Positions 1 to 6,869 of a DNA stretch of 9,540 nt are shown one piece after another (the stretch's first letter is position 1; every line of letters begins with the position of its first letter). The position numbers were made by a program, and so were the translations under genes. The DNA lies in contig JAJAZK010000388.1 in the NCBI GenBank assembly GCA_026785765.1, forward strand, positions 1 through 9,540, in the 5' to 3' direction. The notes beneath the pieces are model-generated. The model saw only the letters and a program-made list of their open reading frames with translations, was not told where the DNA came from and ran no database searches. The DNA comes from Rhodoferax sp. (GTDB taxonomy: Bacteria > Pseudomonadota > Gammaproteobacteria > Burkholderiales > Burkholderiaceae_C).

Positions 1-224
1 TCGCCGGTTTGGCGCTGCTGATTTTTGGCTCGGGGCCGGTGCGCGGCTTTGCCGTCGTGCATTGCATCGGAATCCTGACCAGCATGTTCTCCGCAGTCTT
101 CTTCTCGCGTGGTTTGGTGAACTTCTGGTACGGACGGGTGAAAAAACTCAAGGGCGTCTCCATCGGCACGGTGTGGCGACCGGATGCTGGCAACGAAATT
201 GCCCCATCGGCGCGCGGAAAGTAA
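1..224 (+). CDS. secD: Protein translocase subunit SecD, C-terminal end (partial)
   Basis: This is the last 74 or so codons of SecD; the 5' part lies outside the window, and the reading frame has complete codons from base 3 to a TAA stop at 222-224. SecD pairs with SecF in the inner membrane and uses the proton gradient to pull proteins through SecYEG from the periplasmic side. Visible are the last membrane helices: a GSGPVRGFAVVH stretch, then GILTSMFSAVFFSR, which matches the SecD pattern of GxGPxxGFA followed by GILTSMFTA and a conserved Arg. A short basic cytoplasmic tail follows (FWYGRVKKLKG). The secF start lies 3 bases after the stop, the normal secD-secF order. The TTG at base 9 is an internal Leu codon and not a start. 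Identification is firm because the motif and the neighbour agree. Confidence 0.95.
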   Translation, partial: AGLALLIFGSGPVRGFAVVHCIGILTSMFSAVFFSRGLVNFWYGRVKKLKGVSIGTVWRPDAGNEIAPSARGK

Positions 225-227
225 GAC

Positions 228-1181
228 ATGGAATTTTTCAAGATCCGGCGCGACATTCCCTTCATGCGCCACGCGTTGGTGCTCAACGCGGTGTCGCTGA
301 CCACATTTGTGCTGGCGGTGTTCTTTCTGTTCAGTCGCGGTTTGCACCTGTCGGTCGAGTTCACTGGGGGCACCGTCATGGAAGTCGGTTACACCCAGCC
401 GGCGGATGTGGCCAAAGTTCGCTCGGTGATTGCCGGGCTCGGTTACACGGACATCCAGGTGCAGAATTTTGGAACCGCACGCGATGTGCTGATCCGTCTG
501 CCAGCGCAAAAGGGGGTGAGCTCGGTACAACAGAGTGAGGCTGCGTTCGTGGCCCTCAAGAATGCCGATCCGCAGGCGACGTTGCGGCGCAGTGAATTTG
601 TCGGTCCCCAGGTCGGTCAGGAGCTGGCGGTGGACGGTGTCAAGGCGCTGGCCATGGTGATTGTGGGCATCATGCTGTATCTGGCGATCCGCTTCGAATG
701 GAAGTTTGCGGTGGCAGCCATCGTTGCGAATTTGCACGATGTGGTCATCATTCTGGGATTCTTTGCGTTTTTCCAGTGGGAGTTTTCACTCGCGGTGCTG
801 GCAGCGGTGCTCGCAGTCCTTGGATATTCGGTGAACGAATCGGTCGTTATCTTCGACCGGATTCGCGAGAACTTCCGGCGCTTTCGCAAGATGAATACGG
901 AGCAGATCATCGATAACGCCATCACTTCCACGATCAGTCGTACTATCATTACCCACGGTTCCACCCAGATCATGGTTTTGTCGATGCTGCTTTTTGGCGG
1001 TCCAACCCTGCACTACTTTGCTTTGGCATTGACGATCGGCATTTGTTTTGGCATCTATTCCTCTGTGTTTGTCGGCGCCGCCATTGCGATGTGGCTGGGC
1101 ATCAAACGCGAAGACATGGTCAAGGGTGCTCCTTTGAAGCCGGGTGATCCGAATGACCCGAATGCCGGTGCCACCGTCTGA
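228..1181 (+). CDS. secF: Protein translocase subunit SecF
   Basis: Full-length SecF of 317 residues, close to the 323 of the E. coli protein. It is the partner of SecD in proton-driven protein export across the inner membrane. Seen in order: a first membrane helix at about 17-37; the periplasmic P1 start VEFTGGT at 43-49; GPQVGQEL at 126-133; then five more hydrophobic segments between about 137 and 290, including GYSVNESVVIFDRIRENF at 199-216. The ATG is preceded by a GGAAAG-like ribosome site and lies 3 bases after the secD stop. By my alignment to E. coli SecF, the proton-pathway Asp213 corresponds to Glu204 here and Arg247 to Arg238, so the acidic residue is conserved only in charge. The usual D-F-T-G-G motif also has Glu (E44). 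The tail is rich in Pro and Asp (PGDPNDPNAG). Confidence 0.97.
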   Translation: MEFFKIRRDIPFMRHALVLNAVSLTTFVLAVFFLFSRGLHLSVEFTGGTVMEVGYTQPADVAKVRSVIAGLGYTDIQVQNFGTARDVLIRLPAQKGVSSVQQSEAAFVALKNADPQATLRRSEFVGPQVGQELAVDGVKALAMVIVGIMLYLAIRFEWKFAVAAIVANLHDVVIILGFFAFFQWEFSLAVLAAVLAVLGYSVNESVVIFDRIRENFRRFRKMNTEQIIDNAITSTISRTIITHGSTQIMVLSMLLFGGPTLHYFALALTIGICFGIYSSVFVGAAIAMWLGIKREDMVKGAPLKPGDPNDPNAGATV

Positions 1182-1195
1182 AGCCCGATTGATCC

Positions 1196-3796
1196 ATGGC
1201 GTCTTCAAGACCTCCATCGACCCAGCGTAGCCATCTGTCACAGGACACACGGGAGCGGTTTGTGGCGGACACGGGCCGTGCCCTGACAGAGATTTACGGC
1301 GCGGTCCAGGAGAAGCTCTCGGCATTGGTGAACGAGGCAGCGCCGTCGCGCGAGATGCAGGTGCGCCGTGATGCCTGGACTTTTTACCAGCGTGCCAAAG
1401 CCCAATGGCGTGACGGAACCTTGCGTGGCTGGCAACAGGCGATGCTGCCGGCGTCGAATTTTGCCAAGACGGATCTGCAGGACATCGACGCCCTGCAGTT
1501 GGTTGGCACCGATGTGGTGGAGAACAAGATTCTCGCGTCGCGGCTGGTGTTGCGCGTCATGGACAAGGTCAGTACGGAGCTCGATGACCTGCGGCTGCGC
1601 ATCCGGTATATAGAGAATACTGCCGATCTTGAGCGGGGCGACGTATTGCGGCCCGAGGTGCTGGTGCTGGTGCTGGTCGAGCAGTGGGCGGCAGCGGGTA
1701 TGCCCAGCGGCAGTTGGCCGCTGATCAATGACGTGGTTCAGACTTTGCTGTCCGAGCGCCTGAAGCAGGCTTACCACAAGGCCAACCAGCACTTGATCGA
1801 GCAGGGCGTGATGCCGGTGATCGAACTCAAGGACCGGGTGAAGCGCGCCGCGCCGACGGTCTCGCCTCCGCGGCCCCAGGCTCCGCGGCCCCAGGCACCG
1901 GACCAGGGCCCCCACAGCGAATATCCCGATAGTGCGGCTGGGGGTCATGGCGGGTATCCGTCAGGCCGTGGCGGCGGCAGCCAGAGTTACGACGGCGCGA
2001 TCTCATCGCGCGGCGGGTTCCGGCAGGACCTTGGCGGTCGCATGTCGGCGTCGGGTTCCGCACCGTTCGATGGGCCGCAGGGTGGGGGCTGGAGCGCCGA
2101 CCCCGGTGCGGACATGCGCGGCGGCCCGGTCGCGGCTGGAAACCGCCCAGGCGCTTCGGGCAATCAGGCTGGTGCGCACTCGCAGCAAGGTTCGCAGCAT
2201 GATGCGCGGCAGGCGCCGGAAATGGCGGGCACGGCCAATGCACAGCGGCACGCGGCGGCAACCCAGGAAGAAACGCGCATGATGACGGCAGCCACGCCGT
2301 TGGCACGGGCGCGCAGTCGCGCGCAGGGAGTTCTGGGTCAGCTCAAACGCCTGCTGGTAGGGCGTGTCGGGCCGGAGTTCGATGCGACCTCGTATGAGCA
2401 GGCCTCCCCCGGCCTCGCCGCGGCGATCATCGCGCGGCGGGCGGAAAATGCGGCGTCGTATGGCGCCAGTGGAACGGCCTACGAGGATTACAGCCCGGCT
2501 GGTGTGGCGGTGGTCGCGGGCCGCTTGCGCGCACAGACGATAGAACTCAAGAACAAGGCCGAAACCAAGGGTGAGAAGGCAACGATAGAGATCGTTGCAT
2601 TGATGTTCCAGTCGATTTTGCAGGAAGAGCGTATCCCGCCCGGCATCCGGGTCTGGTTTGCGCGGCTGCAAATGCCGGTGTTGCGGGTAGCGCTGGCCGA
2701 GCCCGATTTTTTTGGTACTGCGAGCCATCCGGCGCGCCAATTGATTGACCGGATGGGGTCTTGTGTGATGGGCTTCGATGCCAGTGGCATCCAGGGCAGC
2801 GCTTTGGAGAAGGAGATCAAGCGCGTGGTACAGGTGATTGAGCAGTACCCGGAAACCGGTAAGCGCGTCTACGAGCTGGTGTATTCGGAGTTCCAGAAGT
2901 TCCTGCAGAAGTTTCTGGCTGGCAGCGGTTTGGCACAGAAAGTCGCAAGTGTCGCGCAACAGGTGGAGCAGAAGGAAACACTGACGATCCAGTACACGAT
3001 AGAAATGCGCAATACGCTCAAGGATCTGCCGGTGCGTGAGGAAATCAGGGTTTTTCTGTTCAAGGTCTGGGCCGAAGTGCTGGCCGTGGCTGCAGTGCGC
3101 AAAGGCCCGCAGCATGCCGAAACCCTGGAGCTGAAAAAGACTGCCACTGACCTGGTGTGGGCGGCCAGTGCCAAGCCCAACCGCAGTGACCGGGCGAAGG
3201 TGATACAGGATTTGCCCAAGTTGTTGCAGCGTCTGCGTTCCGGCATGTTGCTTCTAGGCATGGCACCGAGTCAGCAGGACATCCACGTCAAGACCGTCAG
3301 CGACACCTTGGCCGACGCCTTCCTGTCCAAGACCCAGGCAATTCCGACCGCGCAGATCGATGCCATGGCCAAGCGCCTGGCGAATCTGGAGGATTTCGTG
3401 AGCGAGGATGGCATGGGCGACCTGCCCCTGGATGCGGAGAGCATCGAGTTAATGCTGGGTATTGACCCTGCCACGATCGACGTGGTGGCCAATGGAGGCT
3501 CCAAACCCACCAATGCCATGCTGGCCTGGGCGCAGGAGCTGGAGCTGGGATCGTGGTACACGCTGGACCACAACGGCCGAATCACCAAGGTCCAGTTTGT
3601 ATGGCGCAGCGAGCGCAAGCAGCTCAACCTGTTTGCGTCGACAGACGGACATAGTTACCTGATCCAGGCTGGGCGCATGGCGGCCTATTTGCAGGCCGGC
3701 CTGTTGCTGCCTCAGGAAGAAGAGGCCCTGACGGTACGCGCCACCCGTGACGCGCTGGCCAAGATCGAGGCGAATCCGGAGCGCTTGCTGGGTTGA
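1196..3796 (+). CDS. DUF1631 family protein of unknown function
   Basis: An 866-residue protein that I recognise as DUF1631, a family without established function, sometimes mislabelled thymidine phosphorylase. I see no signal peptide or membrane helix, so it is probably cytoplasmic. Residues 1-215 are helical and charged (TRERFVADTGRALTEIYGAV near the start). Residues about 216-361 form a Gly, Ser, Gln and Pro-rich linker of low complexity, including a PRPQA duplication. Residues 362-780 are again helical, with LPKLLQRLRSGMLLLGM near 670-686. The C-terminal part from 780 looks beta-rich, with SWYTLDHNGR at 786-795 and VWRSERKQLNLFAS from 802, a hallmark of the family. The ATG lies 14 bases after the secF stop with only a weak ribosome site, so it is probably read from the secDF transcript. 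Family assignment is fairly sure; its role is unknown. Confidence 0.85.
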   Translation: MASSRPPSTQRSHLSQDTRERFVADTGRALTEIYGAVQEKLSALVNEAAPSREMQVRRDAWTFYQRAKAQWRDGTLRGWQQAMLPASNFAKTDLQDIDALQLVGTDVVENKILASRLVLRVMDKVSTELDDLRLRIRYIENTADLERGDVLRPEVLVLVLVEQWAAAGMPSGSWPLINDVVQTLLSERLKQAYHKANQHLIEQGVMPVIELKDRVKRAAPTVSPPRPQAPRPQAPDQGPHSEYPDSAAGGHGGYPSGRGGGSQSYDGAISSRGGFRQDLGGRMSASGSAPFDGPQGGGWSADPGADMRGGPVAAGNRPGASGNQAGAHSQQGSQHDARQAPEMAGTANAQRHAAATQEETRMMTAATPLARARSRAQGVLGQLKRLLVGRVGPEFDATSYEQASPGLAAAIIARRAENAASYGASGTAYEDYSPAGVAVVAGRLRAQTIELKNKAETKGEKATIEIVALMFQSILQEERIPPGIRVWFARLQMPVLRVALAEPDFFGTASHPARQLIDRMGSCVMGFDASGIQGSALEKEIKRVVQVIEQYPETGKRVYELVYSEFQKFLQKFLAGSGLAQKVASVAQQVEQKETLTIQYTIEMRNTLKDLPVREEIRVFLFKVWAEVLAVAAVRKGPQHAETLELKKTATDLVWAASAKPNRSDRAKVIQDLPKLLQRLRSGMLLLGMAPSQQDIHVKTVSDTLADAFLSKTQAIPTAQIDAMAKRLANLEDFVSEDGMGDLPLDAESIELMLGIDPATIDVVANGGSKPTNAMLAWAQELELGSWYTLDHNGRITKVQFVWRSERKQLNLFASTDGHSYLIQAGRMAAYLQAGLLLPQEEEALTVRATRDALAKIEANPERLLG
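1658..1675 (+). repeat. Three tandem GTGCTG units inside the DUF1631 gene
   Basis: Three perfect copies of GTGCTG encode Val-Leu three times (residues 155-160). The repeat stays in frame, so slippage would change the protein by two residues at a time without breaking the frame. It is probably only a hydrophobic strand or helix in biased codons. Confidence 0.5.
1866..1895 (+). repeat. Perfect 15-base tandem duplication (PRPQA twice) in the DUF1631 linker
   Basis: The unit CTCCGCGGCCCCAGG occurs twice with no mismatch and no spacer, followed by a diverged partial third copy. It encodes the in-frame repeat PRPQAPRPQAP at the start of the low-complexity linker. Perfect identity points to a recent duplication or ongoing slippage. 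It lies in a part of the protein likely to be disordered, where length changes should be tolerated. Confidence 0.85.
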
Positions 3797-3811
3797 TCCG
3801 GGGTCAGCGTT

Positions 3812-4315
3812 TCAGTGGCCGATGCGGCTGTTGCCGTCGTCGCACAACTCGTCCAGAATCAGTGCGTCTGGCTCTTCACCGTAACTCCAGTAGACCATCA
3901 GGACAATGATCTTCAGGTCATCCAGATCGATCATGTCGGTGCCGGACGCCAGTGCGCGATCCAGCACCACCTCGCGCATGTAGGCCGGCAATACACCCGA
4001 CGATTCGAGGAAGCTTATGAAGCCAAGGCATAGCGGTCCGAGCCGGTTCTGCTCCTCTATCGAATACACCCGCATGCTGGCTGACGACTGTGCCACTGAA
4101 GTAAGTGAGTCGTTTGATGGCGTCGCTGGTTCAGCCCGTGGACTGATCCTGGTATTGCGGGTTGCCAGGCTCAGCGCGCCGAGCCATGCAAGGGCTTGTT
4201 GGATTTCGTCGGCCTCGAAGCCGACTGCGCGCAACTTGCGCTGGAGTTGATCGGGCTGGGGGCATGCGTCGCCGCCCCAGTAGTTTTCGTAGACGAACAC
4301 GAGAACTTCGAACAT
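3812..4315 (-). CDS. smg: Smg family protein (DUF494)
   Basis: A 167-residue cytoplasmic protein of the Smg family, whose function is not established; E. coli Smg has 157 residues. The start was set at the ATG at 4313-4315 because MFEVLVFVYENY matches the family N-terminus (MFDVLMYLFETY in E. coli). An upstream ATG at 4412-4414 would add 33 unrelated residues and overlap the end of dprA. Also matching are MRVYSIEEQNRL at 81-92, LGFISFLESSGVLP at 97-110, REVVLDRALA at 114-123 and LDDLKIIVLMVYW at 131-143. Residues about 55-80 are a Ser, Pro and Ala-rich loop slightly longer than in E. coli. It is the third gene of tsaP-dprA-smg, and dprA-smg is also the E. coli order. No strong ribosome site is visible before the ATG. 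Its stop lies only 15 bases from the stop of the convergent DUF1631 gene. Confidence 0.92.
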   Translation of the reverse strand: MFEVLVFVYENYWGGDACPQPDQLQRKLRAVGFEADEIQQALAWLGALSLATRNTRISPRAEPATPSNDSLTSVAQSSASMRVYSIEEQNRLGPLCLGFISFLESSGVLPAYMREVVLDRALASGTDMIDLDDLKIIVLMVYWSYGEEPDALILDELCDDGNSRIGH

Positions 4316-4346
4316 GGCCCGAATATAGCCTAGTCCATCATTGCCA

Positions 4347-4359
4347 GCGCCATCGGCGC
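4347..4359 (-). other. Small GC hairpin between dprA and smg
   Basis: GCGCC, a three-base loop and GGCGC form a perfect 5-bp stem in the 67-base gap between the dprA stop and the smg start. No run of T follows it in the direction of dprA-smg transcription, so it does not look like an intrinsic terminator. It might mildly affect mRNA stability or the relative output of smg. A five-pair stem can easily arise by chance in GC-rich DNA. Confidence 0.35.
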
Positions 4360-4382
4360 ATTTGTGTTCTGTGGACGCTGAT

Positions 4383-5534
4383 TCAGGCACTGGTAATGCG
4401 TTGGAACAACGCACCTGGCAGGCGCGCTACCAGACCGGCCAATTCGAGTTCCATCAGCTGGGCCTGCAGGGTGGCAGTATCAAGACCAGTGCGGGCCAGC
4501 AACGCGTCCAGGCCCAGCGGGTCGTGGCCAAGCGCGTTCAGCACGCTTGCGCCATGGGGTCCAGGAACAGGCGCTGCTGGGTCGGCCTGGCGCAATGGCG
4601 CTGCGGGTGAACCAGGCAGCAAGTCTTCAAGGATGTCCTCGGCCGACTCAACCAGTTTTGCGCCTTGTTTGATCAGCGCATGGCAGCCGCGCGATTGGGT
4701 GGAGTGGATCGAGCCAGGAATCGCAAACACCTCCCGGCCTTGTTCTGCGGCCAGGCGTGCCGTGATCAGGGACCCGCTTTGCAATGCGGCCTCCACGACC
4801 AGCGTCCCGCGCGACAGGGCCGCAATGATGCGGTTGCGCCGCGGAAAATTGGCTGCCAGCGGTGGTGTCCCGATCGGATACTCGCTGAGCAGCAGGCCAC
4901 GTTGTGCGATCTCGTGGGCCAAGGCAAGGTGTGACTTGGGGTAGACCCGGTCCAGGCCAGTCCCGACCACCGCCACTGTAGCCAGCTGCGCGCTGCCAGG
5001 CGGGACACCTCCCAATGCGCCCCGGTGCGCTGCTCCATCCACCCCCAGCGCCAGTCCCGACACGACGGTCAGACCGGCCTGGGCCAGGACCCTGGCAAAG
5101 TCGCGCGCATTGATCGCACCTTGCGGCGTTGGGTTGCGGCTGCCGACCACCGCGATGCAGTGGGCCAGTGCTGCGGCCAGGTCGCCATGCGCCATGCCGG
5201 TCAGGTACAGCATCAAGGGCGGATCTTCGATCTCCAGCAGTGCCGCAGGGTAGTCCGGGTCCGACAGGGTCAGGATACGTCGAGTTGCGCCCTGCGCTTG
5301 CGGGTCGCTGCGCAGCCAGTTCCAGGTCGCTTCGGTCAGCGCCAGGAGTGTCGGCGGCTCGCATCCAAGCGCGCTTGCCTGTGCTTGCGTGACGACCTGC
5401 AGGAGCGTTGCTCGGGATTGCCGGAAAATCTGGTCGGGCAAACCAAAACAGGCCAGCAACTTGCGCGCCGTGCCGTTGCCAACACCTTCGCTCAGAACGA
5501 GTCGCAACCAGTCAGCAATCTCGTCGCGCTGCAT
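4383..5534 (-). CDS. dprA: DNA-processing protein DprA (Smf)
   Basis: DprA binds incoming single-stranded DNA during natural transformation and loads RecA; the family also occurs in non-competent bacteria. From the chosen ATG the protein has 383 residues. An N-terminal helix-hairpin region (WLRLVLSEGVGNGTARKLL) leads to the Rossmann-fold core: VVGSRNP at 129-135, SGLALGVDGAAHRGAL at 159-174, GTGLDRVYP at 191-199, FPRRNRIIAALS at 230-241, GSLITA at 254-259 and IPGSI at 272-276. A Pro and Ala-rich linker then joins a C-terminal winged-helix segment at about 335-378. A short extra loop (GGVPPGSAQ) sits before the GTGLDRVYP motif. Start choice is uncertain: the ATG at 5532-5534 fits where the family usually begins, while a GTG at 5565-5567 and a TTG at 5577-5579 would add 11 or 15 low-complexity residues. 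None has a clear ribosome site. Confidence 0.95.
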   Translation of the reverse strand: MQRDEIADWLRLVLSEGVGNGTARKLLACFGLPDQIFRQSRATLLQVVTQAQASALGCEPPTLLALTEATWNWLRSDPQAQGATRRILTLSDPDYPAALLEIEDPPLMLYLTGMAHGDLAAALAHCIAVVGSRNPTPQGAINARDFARVLAQAGLTVVSGLALGVDGAAHRGALGGVPPGSAQLATVAVVGTGLDRVYPKSHLALAHEIAQRGLLLSEYPIGTPPLAANFPRRNRIIAALSRGTLVVEAALQSGSLITARLAAEQGREVFAIPGSIHSTQSRGCHALIKQGAKLVESAEDILEDLLPGSPAAPLRQADPAAPVPGPHGASVLNALGHDPLGLDALLARTGLDTATLQAQLMELELAGLVARLPGALFQRITSA

Positions 5535-5569
5535 GGGCTGGGCGGCGGTCGTACTCGGGGCGCTCACAG

Positions 5570-5588
5570 TAGTGCCCAAGATGCACTA
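5570..5588. repeat. Inverted repeat in the dprA leader
   Basis: TAGTGC, a seven-base spacer and GCACTA form a perfect 6-bp inverted repeat between tsaP and dprA. It could be extended by CAG and CTG at 5567-5569 and 5592-5594 across a three-base bulge. Its loop contains the possible TTG start of dprA at 5577-5579, and its 3' arm in dprA sense lies just before the GTG start. It may be an RNA hairpin that affects dprA translation or an operator for a dimeric regulator; neither is shown. It has no T tract and is not a classic terminator. Confidence 0.45.
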
Positions 5589-5642
5589 TGACTGCCGGCG
5601 CGGTGTGCGTGAACCGGTGGCGGGCTACGTTCAGTTCCGGCG

Positions 5643-6869
5643 TCAGCGCGGGTTGGCCAATCGGTCGCCGACTTTCACGCCGTCCGTGATGTCCAGTATC
5701 AGCGCGTAAGAGAGCCGATCGAAGGTCCGAAACACCATCAGTAGACCATTGCGCTCGTCGGGCAGTTTCATGACGGGACGGGCTGCATCCGTCTTGTCAA
5801 TCATGCGCTCGCCGTCTTTAAGGATCGCAAGCACATAACCGACTTCCATCCCGTCGCGCGTACCGCGATTGATGGCGACCACCTGGTTTTGCGCCGCATT
5901 CACCACCGCGCTGCCATACACCGAGACGATACGGCCCTCGACTTTTCCGGTCGGCGCGCGTGGTGTGTAGCTGACCAGTTGGCGCGCCGGCTCCGGCAGC
6001 ATGCGGTCACCCACGCGCATTTCTTCCTTGGCGCCGACAATGTCGATGGTGGCAGGTACCACGACCGAGGTCTCCTTGCCGTCCTTGTCGATGCTGGTTT
6101 GTTGGGTCTCGCTGCGCACCAGCACCGCCTTGCCGACATACTGTGCTTCGTAACCCAGCACCTCGCCGCTGCCAGGGTCCCTGAGCGGCGTGGCGTTGCG
6201 AAAGATCCGGAATTCCTGTTGCTTGCCCGGCGCGTCCAGCATCGGCTTGCCGGTTTGGCCGCGCGCGTAGGCACGGTCCCCGTTGGTCAGCAGCACGCGG
6301 CCGTCCAGCGCGGCCACAATGCGCGGGGCAGCCAGCAGGCTGTTCTCGTCCACTATCACCGGTTCGGCCAGGAATGGTTCAATCAAATTGGCTTTTAATG
6401 TCGGCAAAGCGCCGTCCTCCACGGTTTCGAAGCGGGTGCGCGGAGAAACCCGGATCGTTTCGGTGGGCGGGGAGTCGGCGCTGGCGCCAGCCAAACGCAA
6501 GGTGGCGCGGCCGTCCTTGCGCTCCAGTACCAGCCGCTGCCCTGGAAAAATGCGGTGCGGGTTGCGAATGTCGTTGAGGTTCATTCCCCACAACTCTGGC
6601 CAGCGCCAAGCGCTCTTGAGGAACAGTCCGGAAATCGCCCACAAGGTATCGCCGGATTTCACCGTATAGCTGTCTGGGGCATTGGCCGCCAATTCGGTCA
6701 ATGGCACGCCGGCCTGCGCAACCTGCTCGGCGACGGCTTTTTGGCCCGGGGTAACGATCAGGTTTTGAGCCAGCAAGCTGGTGCTGCACAGCAATGTAGT
6801 GGCCGCAGCCGCCAGAACCAGGGCCAGTTTGGTCGTGGCCGACTTGGGATAGGTCATTTCATGTTGCAT
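5643..6869 (-). CDS. tsaP: LysM peptidoglycan-binding protein, TsaP-like (type IV pilus secretin-associated)
   Basis: A 408-residue exported protein. The N-terminus has a basic start and a hydrophobic stretch (KLALVLAAAATTLL) with a likely signal peptidase I cut near LLA-QN at 34-35; the Cys at 28 lacks a proper lipobox. One LysM domain at about 68-116 begins YTVKSGDTLWAIS, carries the Trp-rich WRWPELW form and ends IRNPHRIFPGQRLVLE. A long variable region follows. The C-terminal 100 residues (GRIVSVYGSAVVNAAQNQVV, GLLMVFRTFDRLSYALI, GVKVGDRL) look like the FlgT-like C-terminal domain of TsaP. TsaP in Neisseria and Myxococcus binds peptidoglycan and anchors the PilQ secretin for pilus assembly. 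The family and its position between def and dprA also match Pseudomonas PA0020 as I recall it. The ATG at 6867-6869 has AGGGG eight bases upstream. Another LysM protein of the periplasm remains possible. Confidence 0.8.
   Translation of the reverse strand: MQHEMTYPKSATTKLALVLAAAATTLLCSTSLLAQNLIVTPGQKAVAEQVAQAGVPLTELAANAPDSYTVKSGDTLWAISGLFLKSAWRWPELWGMNLNDIRNPHRIFPGQRLVLERKDGRATLRLAGASADSPPTETIRVSPRTRFETVEDGALPTLKANLIEPFLAEPVIVDENSLLAAPRIVAALDGRVLLTNGDRAYARGQTGKPMLDAPGKQQEFRIFRNATPLRDPGSGEVLGYEAQYVGKAVLVRSETQQTSIDKDGKETSVVVPATIDIVGAKEEMRVGDRMLPEPARQLVSYTPRAPTGKVEGRIVSVYGSAVVNAAQNQVVAINRGTRDGMEVGYVLAILKDGERMIDKTDAARPVMKLPDERNGLLMVFRTFDRLSYALILDITDGVKVGDRLANPR

Noticed and set aside
2003..3115. 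A 370-codon open frame on the minus strand inside the DUF1631 gene
   Set aside because: It lies wholly antisense to a recognisable protein, is rich in Arg, His and Cys as typical for shadow frames in GC-rich DNA, and shows no domain.
4320..4332. A TATATT stretch just before smg as a -10 promoter box
   Set aside because: It is only a few bases from the ATG and no -35-like hexamer lies 16-18 bases upstream, so an own promoter for smg is not supported.
4316..4414. Longer smg start adding 33 residues
   Set aside because: The extra residues do not resemble Smg and would overlap the dprA end; the family N-terminus begins at the ATG at 4313-4315.
4162..4944. A 260-codon plus-strand frame across smg and dprA
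   Set aside because: It is antisense to two clear genes, has shadow-type composition and no supporting ribosome site or family pattern.
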